Positions 8,346 to 17,700 of a stretch of DNA of 48,634 bases are shown here, in pieces (within the stretch, counting starts at the first letter, position 1; each line of letters begins with the position of its first letter). The position numbers and the translations under genes are program-made. This stretch comes from a virus: positions 1 through 48,634 of the IMG/VR virus record IMGVR_UViG_3300030099_001480. One strand, 5' to 3'. The notes below the pieces were generated by a model. It had not been told where the DNA came from. It saw only the letters and a program-made list of their open reading frames with translations, and ran no database searches.

Positions 8346-8767
8346 TGATCACAGCGGTCCCCATGGAGGGGGTTGACATCGTTTGGGAGGATGTCACGAG
8401 GGTTTTAAGAAAGTCTGTAGAGACATCTTCAGGCAAGTTTGAGATAGAAGATTTAAAGAGTGATTTGAAGGATGGAGTTTTAGTGCTTTGGCTGGTCATG
8501 GAGGGAAGGGACGTTATAGCCGCCTTGACCAGCAGAGTCATAGAGTATCCCGGCAGAAGAGCAATGGCTCTTGATTGGGTTGGGGGCAGCAGGATGAAAG
8601 AGTGGATGCCTTCAGTGTTGGAAACTCTTGAGAAATACGCCGCAGACTGTGGCTGCAAGCACATAGAAGGTTATGGGAGAAAAGCATGGGGCAAAATCCT
8701 ACATAGGTATGGGTGGCGGCCTGAGTATATCGCCTATAGAATGGAGCTAAATCATGGGCAAGGGTAG
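8342..8767 (+). CDS. GNAT-fold-like phage protein (141 aa)
   Basis: The pattern of alternating strands and helices, the GRRAMALDWVGG segment (about 75-86) and the C-terminal CKHIEGYGRKAWGKILHRYGW resemble small GNAT-like proteins in podovirus structural clusters. The classical acetyl-CoA loop Q/RxxGxG/A is not clear, so enzymatic activity is doubtful. It lies between internal virion protein genes and overlaps both neighbours. It may be a core component or a modifying enzyme. Confidence 0.5.
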   Translation: MMITAVPMEGVDIVWEDVTRVLRKSVETSSGKFEIEDLKSDLKDGVLVLWLVMEGRDVIAALTSRVIEYPGRRAMALDWVGGSRMKEWMPSVLETLEKYAADCGCKHIEGYGRKAWGKILHRYGWRPEYIAYRMELNHGQG

Positions 8768-9683
8768 GCAACAAGCACCAGCAGAACAGACTGTTGTTCA
8801 GTCTAATCTGCCCAAATATGTTCAGCCATATTTTGAGCGCCTTCTAAACAGAACAGAAGCTGAGTCGAAGCGAGAGTATGAGCCATACGAGGGCCAACGT
8901 CTTGCGGGAGAGGCTCAAGACACTTTAGACGCGAGGCAAAAGGCCAGAGATGTTGCTGGGTCTGGCATAGCCGGTCTTCCCACTGCACAAGCAGCTACAA
9001 CGGCAGGAATCGGACGCGCTCTTCAGGGTATGGGCTATCAAGCTGGGCAGTTCGATTCTGATGCCGCAGCGCAATATATGTCTCCTTACATGCAACAGGT
9101 GGTAGATGTCCAAAAGGAACGAGCTATTCTGGACGCTCAAAGAGCGGGGGCGGGTAGAGCCGCAGAAGCTGTCGGTCAGGGCGCGTTTGGCGGTAGTAGA
9201 GCCGCAGTCCAAGAGGGAATGGCGCAAGAGGCTCTTGGCAGGCAACTCGCAGAAATACAGGCTTCGGGGCAGCAACAGGCATTTGAGCAGGCACAGCAAC
9301 AATTTGAGCGAGACAGGGCAGCAAGAGCAGACGCAGAAAGACTAGGCCTCGGCGCTGCTGAGTTGGCTGGCGGTCAGGCTCGTGGACTTGCTGATCTTGG
9401 GCGTTTGGCACGAGAGGGTGATGTTGAGGCCGCTCGTTTGCTTGAGCAGGTTGGTAAGGATATCACCGCAAGGGATCAGGCTGGCTTGGATCTAGCATAT
9501 CAAGACTTTGTCAGGCAGCGAGATTACCCCAGAGAACAGTTGCAGTTCTTGTCATCAGTTCTGAGGGGTGTCCCTGTACAGCCTTCTACAGAAACCACAT
9601 CAATGCAAGCCTACAACCCTATCCAACAGCTTCTTGGGACGGGCATATCTGCACTTGGTCTGTATAAGGGGCTTAGTGGCTAA
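8754..9683 (+). CDS. Internal virion (ejection) protein, Ala/Gln-rich (309 aa)
   Basis: An almost entirely helical, Ala/Gln/Arg-rich protein, with an extended coiled-coil-prone stretch at about 110-250. Landmarks are YMSPYMQQVVDVQKERAI, then RDYPREQLQFLSSVLRGVP, and a hydrophobic end LLGTGISALGLYKG. This arrangement is typical of core or ejection proteins comparable in role to P22 gp7/gp20 or T7 gp14/gp15. It overlaps the upstream gene by 14 bases and the downstream gene by one base. Confidence 0.6.
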   Translation: MGKGRQQAPAEQTVVQSNLPKYVQPYFERLLNRTEAESKREYEPYEGQRLAGEAQDTLDARQKARDVAGSGIAGLPTAQAATTAGIGRALQGMGYQAGQFDSDAAAQYMSPYMQQVVDVQKERAILDAQRAGAGRAAEAVGQGAFGGSRAAVQEGMAQEALGRQLAEIQASGQQQAFEQAQQQFERDRAARADAERLGLGAAELAGGQARGLADLGRLAREGDVEAARLLEQVGKDITARDQAGLDLAYQDFVRQRDYPREQLQFLSSVLRGVPVQPSTETTSMQAYNPIQQLLGTGISALGLYKGLSG

Positions 9684-11731
9684 TGAACATCATCGATATC
9701 CAAGATCAGCTAAAGAACTTCTCCGAACAGCAGCTTATTTCAGAGATGCAGATGCCGACAGGCTCTGCGCCTCAGTTTCTTGTTCTTGGTGAGATCAAGC
9801 GCCGTAAGCGCGTCCGTGACGACTTTATGAAGCGCGAGGCTGCAAACCAGCCTACGGTGGCAGAAGAGTCTATAGCAGCCGCTGGTGTACCTCAGAGCGG
9901 CATTATGGGCATGTCTGAGGCCATGGCACCGCAAGCAGCAGTCGCTGAGGGTGGTATTGGCTCTATCATGCCACAATCGATGCGCCCACAGACTATGCCT
10001 GCCCCGACAGATGATGCCATCCCAATGCGAGAAGGTGGAGTCCCTCTCGGCATACGTCAAAACAACCCCGGCAACATACGCCCCGGCGCTGGATTCTACG
10101 GAGAGACTGGCCAAGGTGGTGGGTATGCCACCTTCGGCACGGAGGATGAGGGGTTGAGAGCGTTAGCTAGGCTAATGGCGACATACGATGACGAGTATGG
10201 CATCAATACATTGCGCGGGTTTGCTTCAAGATTTGCACCAAGGTCAGACAATAAACTTAGTTTTGACAATTATGTCTCTTACCTTGGCAGCACTCTTGGT
10301 CTTGACCCTGATGAAGAATTTGATCTCAAGGCGCGTAGGGCTGACCTAATTCCTGCTGTGGTTGGATTTGAGCAGGGCCGTGATTATGAGGACAGGTACT
10401 CTGATGATCAGATAGCTCGTGCTATCACGGCTGCTGGCACAGAGGACGAGGCAGAGATTGCAGAGATACTTGCGGGTGGCATTTCTCCGAGCGTTCTTGA
10501 TCAGGTGGTGGATGCCGCTAAATCTGCTGGCACTGCAATCAGCGATGCTGTCATGCCATCAGCTACCGCAGCAACCCTTGGTGGGGAAACAAGAGATTTA
10601 GGAACTCCGCAAGAAGAGTTTGACCGTATTCAGTCTGAGAAACAGGGGACTCTTGAGTATCTGGGAGGATTGCTTGGCATAGGTGATCCAGAGCCATACG
10701 AGATGGGTGGCCGATCTTTTGATGACGTAAGAAAAGTCCCGATGTCAGAGGATGATGACTCTGTAAAAGAAATGGGAATTTTTGACTATTTGACTGAAAC
10801 TAGAGATGAGCGTCTAGCAAGGCAACAGAGGGAAGATCCGGCGGCCTTTGCCGAGAGGGAGAGGCAGGCAATAATTAAACGTGCCACGGAGATGGCAAAA
10901 CTTCCTCCTGCTATTAGAAGGGAGGAGATGAATAAACTTTATGATACCAATCGCGAACTCGCTATGGCCGTTGACGAGCTTTTGCCAGCCACAACGCAAG
11001 GTGGCGGCCTAAAGTATGAACTCTTCCCCGGTGCAAATGAGCCATCAATCACTTTAGAGTCTGCGCAGGAGCAAGCAGACGCAGCAGAGGCCGCAAATAT
11101 GGCAGACGCTGTGGAAAGGCTAGAGGCGAAACCTGAGACTATAGATCCTCAAACTGCTTTCGATGTGGAAGCATTGGCCCAAAGAGACTTTGCTGACTCC
11201 CTTGCTGAGGACCAAAAGAAATCTGATGCTGAGAAGCCACCTGAGCCTGCACCCAAAACAGATACAGAACCTCCAAAATCAGATCCTGATAAAAAGCCGA
11301 CAGTAACTCAACCCACAGTCCAAACTGGTCTTGCAAAAGAAATAGCTGATCTTCAGGCAAAACTTGAAAAAGACAGGGAGACAGACAAGTATCTGGCTCT
11401 GGCACAAGCTGGCTTGGCCCTCATGTCGTCTAAGGAGCCTACGCTTTTGGGCGCGGTTGGAGAAGCGGGGGTCAGCGGATTGCAAGCCTTCCGTGATGCC
11501 CAAGAAAGATATCAAGAGGGTGTAGTTGATCTAATTAACGCAAAGGCAAAGTTACAGAAAACTTCTGACACTAATGTGTTAAGCAGAGACGTTCTTTTGA
11601 GAGAGTCGGTAAGCCTCTTTGAGGCTGCACAAAAACCTGATGTTTTACCAGAGGACAAGGACGCATTGTTGGCGAGAGCGGCGCAACTGAGGGCGCTTGC
11701 AGGAATACCTGATTTCAGCGTAGTGAATTGA
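9683..11731 (+). CDS. Virion-associated lysozyme-like / internal protein (682 aa)
   Basis: Residues about 119-232 contain GIRQNNPGNIRPG, GYATFGTEDEGLRALARLM and SYLGSTLGLDPDEEFDL. This is a signature seen in phage structural proteins carrying a small peptidoglycan-lytic domain. The rest is low-complexity and acidic, with a Pro/Lys-rich linker at about 515-545 and a C-terminal helical region. It probably makes a local opening in the cell wall during DNA entry and travels with the neighbouring internal proteins. Start and overlap support one transcript. The catalytic residue is not certain. Confidence 0.6.
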   Translation: MNIIDIQDQLKNFSEQQLISEMQMPTGSAPQFLVLGEIKRRKRVRDDFMKREAANQPTVAEESIAAAGVPQSGIMGMSEAMAPQAAVAEGGIGSIMPQSMRPQTMPAPTDDAIPMREGGVPLGIRQNNPGNIRPGAGFYGETGQGGGYATFGTEDEGLRALARLMATYDDEYGINTLRGFASRFAPRSDNKLSFDNYVSYLGSTLGLDPDEEFDLKARRADLIPAVVGFEQGRDYEDRYSDDQIARAITAAGTEDEAEIAEILAGGISPSVLDQVVDAAKSAGTAISDAVMPSATAATLGGETRDLGTPQEEFDRIQSEKQGTLEYLGGLLGIGDPEPYEMGGRSFDDVRKVPMSEDDDSVKEMGIFDYLTETRDERLARQQREDPAAFAERERQAIIKRATEMAKLPPAIRREEMNKLYDTNRELAMAVDELLPATTQGGGLKYELFPGANEPSITLESAQEQADAAEAANMADAVERLEAKPETIDPQTAFDVEALAQRDFADSLAEDQKKSDAEKPPEPAPKTDTEPPKSDPDKKPTVTQPTVQTGLAKEIADLQAKLEKDRETDKYLALAQAGLALMSSKEPTLLGAVGEAGVSGLQAFRDAQERYQEGVVDLINAKAKLQKTSDTNVLSRDVLLRESVSLFEAAQKPDVLPEDKDALLARAAQLRALAGIPDFSVVN

Positions 11732-11741
11732 GGCGTGTCAC

Positions 11742-14700
11742 ATGGCAATAGTGCAGGCAAAAGCGCCAAATTCGGGTAGGTACTACAACATAGAAATCGC
11801 CGGTACTACGCCTACCCCAGAAGAAAAAATAAAAATAGACGAATACATCGCTAGTGTTGATGGTCCCCCCACAGGAGAACTAATAGAAAGCGATGAGGGC
11901 CGAGGGTTTTTCGGCGCTCTTGGCGCTGGCGTGGATACAGTGCAGCTTTTATATGGTTCTACGGTAGAGGGAATAGGGAAAGATCTGGGCATAGATGCCA
12001 TTGAGGATATCGGCTCAGGCATCGTTGAAACAAACAGGCAACAGCTTCAGGAGTCTGGTGCAAACGCCACTAGGCTTGAAGATGTAAAGGATATTGGCTC
12101 TGGCCTTGACTTCTTTGTAGAGACCCTTGGCGAACAGCTTCCAAATCTTGCCACCACCGTAGCGGGCGGTATCGCTGGAAAGAAGGTAGGGGCTGCCATA
12201 GGAACTGCGGTTGCCCCCGGCGTTGGAACATTGATAGGCGGCGGGGTGGGTCTGGCTGTTGGTGGTTTGTCAGCCAATATACCCTTCTTCTTTGGAGGCA
12301 ATAGAGAGGCCCAAAGAGACGCAGATATAGCCGCTGGCAGACCTGTGGAAATTGACAACAGGGTTGCATTTTTAGCCTCTATACCACAGGCATCTCTTGA
12401 CCTCATAGCGGACTATTTTTTGGTTGGCAGGTTCCTCACCCCGAAAATGATCAGGGGCGGGGGCTTATTCAGTCGAGGAGTTAAGGGTGTGGGTGCCGGT
12501 GCGATAGCAGAGGTGCCGACAGAAATTGGTCAACAGATCATAGAAAGATATCAAGCTGGCCAAAGCATAACCAGTGAAGAGGCCTTGGAAGAATATCTAG
12601 AGGTTGGTGTAGCTGCGGGTCTCGTTGGCGGCACGGTGAAGGGAACTGTTGGCGTTGTTGGCGGCGACATCAAAAAGCAAGAAAAGGCAGAGGCTACAAG
12701 GCAGCTACAAGAAGATGCGATTGAGGAAGGTGGCAGAGCAGACGCCAGAATAAAGGCTGGTAAAGTTGGCTTTGATCTCCGTCAGCCAATAGAAGAAGAG
12801 GCAGAGCCAGAGGTTGTTGCTGAAGTATCTGACACTAATCTCACTGACGCGCAAAAGAACCTAAGCCTTGCCAACGCTGCCAAGCAGGCCACAAGGCCTT
12901 TCATACCAATGCCTTTGTCCTCTTTCCCGCCGGAGGCTGCTGATTACATCAGGCAGTCAAGGCAGGGGACATCTATCCCACTTGATGCAGATGTCACAAA
13001 GGAAGAGTTGGCCAAGGTCTTTAATCAAGATGTTGCCGATCTAGCCGAAAGAGTGCAGAAGCCAGATCTGGCTGCAAAGCCAGCATCCCCCATATTCTCT
13101 GTAAAGCAAAAAGAAGATGCCAAGAAAGAAATACAGAAAAGGGGCAAGGTCAATAAGGGTCAAATCAAGAGGGCTATAAAGACAGACTCCACTGAGGTTG
13201 TCGATGAAATCCTAAGAGATTTGGAGACTGACGGTGTTGTCAAGCACTTGGAGCGTGGAAGGTATGTCCTGCCCGAGGACAAGAGGCTTGACCCCCTATA
13301 CAAAGAAAAAGAGCAAAGGGACAAGGCAAGGGCTGAGATCACAAGGATAGAGGCCCTGAAGCAAGAGGCCATAAGGCTGAGAGACAAGGCTCTTGAGGAA
13401 AACAATCCTGTAGCAGCCGAGGCTCTGAATCGAGAGATTGAAAACATAGAGGCTACAGTTGAGCAGCCCAATACACTTCTTGCAGAGGCTGAGGACCGCA
13501 TCAGAGCCAAAGAAGATGCCGAGAAGGCTGCTGCTGATGAAAGGCTGGACAAGACAGAGCGGGAAGAAGCCGAAGAGGCGAGCAAGATCGCTATGCAGGC
13601 TGAGTCCGCAAGGTATCGCGACGAGTATCAGACTAAGCGCAAGAAGGTTGCTGCTAGGCTGAGGCAATACATGCGCGGTCTCGGCTTGGGAGATGTTGGA
13701 CTCAAGATAGATGATTACATAGAGCGCGAGGGCGGCCTCAAAGACCCCAACATTGAGGGTGTTTTTGACCCCAGCAAGAGATCAATCTCTCTGGCTATGT
13801 CGATATACGACCCATCGGTTACAGACGACGAGTTGTATGTCTCTCTTAGGAATGTTCTCAATCACGAGATCATACATGCCATCAAAGAGATTGGTCTCTT
13901 CACAGACGCCGAATACAAGACCCTAGTAAAGGCTGCCACCAACACAAAGTATGTTGCTATCAAGCAGGGCAAGGGCGAGAAGAGAGCGTACACATTCCTT
14001 GATCGCGCAATCATGCTCAATCCAAAAGATCAAAATCTCAGCGAGGCTGAGATGCAGGCCCTGTTGGAAGAAGAAGCGATTGCAGAGATGTTCCGCGCTT
14101 ATGCGGATGGACGCCTCAAGATAGTTGGCAAGCCGAAGAACCTCCTCGACAGGATAGTCAAGTTCTTCAAGGCTCTTGGCGGCGCTCACTTTGATGAGGG
14201 CTTTGACTCGGCGGCATCAATCTTTGAGAACATACAGACGCAGGACAAGACCAAGCAGCTAGGCACTAGAAAGCGTGGGCAGTTCACGCCACCAAAGAGC
14301 AAGGACTTCCTGTACTCAACCCAAAAAAGCACCATCGAACCCTTCAAGTCTACACCTGAGAGGGTCAAATCAAATGTTGCCAAGTCTCAGTTGGGTATTT
14401 CTCAGAAGCTGGCTCAAGCATCAGTCCTTCACAGGATTGATGAGAACAACAACTTCATCGACACAAGAGTGTTCAATGAAAAGGGCAAGGTGGTTGCACC
14501 ACGGGTGGCAACTTCACTGCGTATTTTGCAGGAAGAGAGGGGCAATATAACCCTCGATCCCCTAGACCCGAAAGACTTCAAGAAGATCGTCATGATCATG
14601 GCGGCAGAGGCAGAGGCTGCCCTGCGCGGTGATAAGAACGCTATCGGTTGGTACGAAGACAAAGTCGCAACCATGTTTGAGTTCATGGGCAAGATTGAGG

Positions 14701-17700
14701 GCGGCAACCAACAGATATTGAATGACCCAGAGGCTAGGGCTGCATTTACATTTGCCATGGCCGTCACATCAAACGGCTTGTCTGTAAATCAAAACTTTGT
14801 CAGCGCGATGGAGGAGTACAAGGTCTGGAAAGAGACCGGCCTCTTCAAGGCAGATGGATATGGAGACAAGGGTGCCGCAGCTATGCGGAAGGCCTTTAAG
14901 TTCTATAATACCTTGAAGAGTGATTTGAACATGACCGATGTTCAAATACAAAACTACCTCACCCAAGAGACCACGGTACGAGAGCTAAAAAAAGATCCAC
15001 TAATCCAAGAGTTGGGCATACAAGTCCCCAGCGGAGAGCTTCAAGACACAAAAGTTAGGGTTGCTCATGTTCTTGGGGCCAAGATAGGAAACGGCTTCTA
15101 CATGAACCTTAATGGTGAGTTTGATGCGCTCACCATGGACATGTGGTGGATGCGTATGTGGAACCGCATCATTGGCAAGCCATTCAAGCAGCCCACGGAT
15201 GAGACCAATAACAAGAATAGAAAGAGAATACAGGAATCTCTTGAAGGGGATCTGACAGAGTTTGAGCAGCGTCTTGTAGACGAGACCATGCTGGATGAGG
15301 GCCTTGATTCTGTTGAGGGACAGAATGTCGATCAGTTCGCCACAGCCCTGAACGCCAAATTCCAAAGGATATTCACAAGATTCGGTAAGGCAGAAGCTGA
15401 CAAGAGGCCAGAGAAAACACCTCTGTTCCAAGCGGCAGATACACATGCACAAAACCTAAGCGGCAAGTTTGAGCAGGCCACACCTAGAAACGGCACTGAG
15501 CGTGAGGTGATGAGGGCCGCAGCAGAAAGTTCTAGGGAACTTTTGAAAGAGAAGACTGGCATTGATATCAACAATGCCGATTTCCAAGCGCTTATGTGGT
15601 ATCATGAGAAAAGGCTACTGTCCTCTATGGGTACACAAAGTACAGGCGCTGATAACGATTACGTTGACGGCGCGATAGCATATGCAAGAAGAGAGGGATT
15701 CACGGATGACCAAATCGCAGAAGCACTTCCCCCAACAGACAGAGACAGAGTCTATCCTGACTCAGGTGCCAGACGACCGGATGAAGGAATTAGCAGAGAG
15801 TCTGCTGAGAACGATACCGCCGCAAACCTCAAGTACAGCGTCAGCCCAGCAAAAGCTGCGGCCATCGCCGTCAGGATTGGTGCAGGGGATAATGGACGAG
15901 TATGGCGTAGGAAGAGATCAAGCCGAGAAGTGGGCCAATATGATGTAGCTGCCGAGTACAAGGTAGCTCCATATGCGGCAAGGCTCTTCAATGAGCAGGG
16001 CGTAAAGACACCAGCCATATTTGAGTTGGCTCAAACAATGAGGTCGGCCCAACAGTTTGCTGAGGCGATTGACAGGGCCAAGATTGCTCAAGGGCCACTG
16101 GGATCTTCAGTTTATGTTTATCCTGTAGAAACTACAGCGGACGAGACAGGCTATGCCGACATGCGTCTGTTCCTCACAAGAGATGGCAAGGCTGGTTTTG
16201 CTTTGAAAGAGGGCGAGATTGACGGCCTTGTTGACATCGTCTCTGTATTCAACACGCCAGACGCTCACAAGGGCTTCTCATACCCCGCTATCAGGCTGGC
16301 GGTTGACGAGGGCGGCAACAAGCTAGACGCCTTTGACACCTTCCTGCCGGGTGCTTACAGCGCGAATGGCTTCACAATAAGATCTAGAACGGCTTGGAAC
16401 GATGAGTTCGCTCCAGAGGGATGGGACAAAGAAGAATATTCAGACTTCAACAATGGTGAGCCTGATGTCGTCTTTATGTACTACAACCCCAAGCGGAGGT
16501 TCACATACAAGAACGGCGATCAAGAAGGTGAGTTGTTCTTAGACTATGATGATGCGGTTGACGCCCAAAACGGTGCAGCCCTGAATCCATCTTCTGTAAA
16601 CCGTCAGCTAGACATCAATCGTGCCGAGACGATACAGCTTTTTGACAATGAAGAGGCCACCCTTGGTGAGATAACACCCGAACAGGAGCAAGATCTAAGG
16701 TCCATAATGGACATGATGGAGTCGCTTCCTAAATCAACAAGGAAGTTTTCTACTGCTCCGTCCAACGCTTTCGCCACGATAAATGCTCCCAAGAGATTCC
16801 CTAGGTTTGAGAAGTACAACTCTCTCTTTGGGATCATGAAGGAGAACAACAACCTGATCCCTGTCATGTTCTTCGCTGGCAACCACGGCGTGGACTCTTC
16901 TGGCAGGGCCTTCGGCTTTGGCAAGTATCACATTCAAGAACGCGGTCATGAGAAAGAGATCGTAGAGAACTCAAAGTTCCCTGACGTAGAAACTGCCGTG
17001 CAGCAGTTGATGTTTGCTTGGCACAAACAGGGTCACAAAGACGGCCCCAATGTTGTTTCTTTCCCCGATGGCGGTGGTGGCCCAGCAGTCAGTGACGCCT
17101 TCATACCTATGGGCAAAAGGGATTTGAGATTGGAGTGGTTGCGCCCGTCTCATAGCTCTCCAAAAATTGTGCTTTCCCTCCAGTACGGAAGGTTGCAAGA
17201 CCCCGAAGTTCTGTCACAGTTTGGCTTCAAGAACCCTATCGGCATTTATTCTGTAAGAACGACGTACCCAGACCTCAAATCAAAGAAGCTCAGTAGGTCG
17301 TTCTCACGGTCTACATTTGCCAATGTGGACACAGGGTCTACTAACTTTGTAGCCAACCATAACAACAATCACATTTCGTACTCTGCTGCCCATAACACCA
17401 TATCCAAAATTCTAGGATTGGGTGGTCTGGTAAGTGAGCAGAAGGCGAGGGACGTATCGCAGTCGTTCATCACTAAGTTCCAAGACACCTTCCTGCCAGT
17501 CGGTGTGATGATCGACAAGCTGAAGCAGCAGGGCATGACCATCACCGATGGCATGGATACATACCTGCAAGAGACGCTGTTCCACGGCAAGACAGGGGAC
17601 ATACTCAACTCCAAGCAGAAAGAGATGTATGAGCCTCTCGCAAGGCTTGTTAAGGATCTTGAGGTTTCTGACGCTGACTTCTCTAGGTTGACAGGCAGAG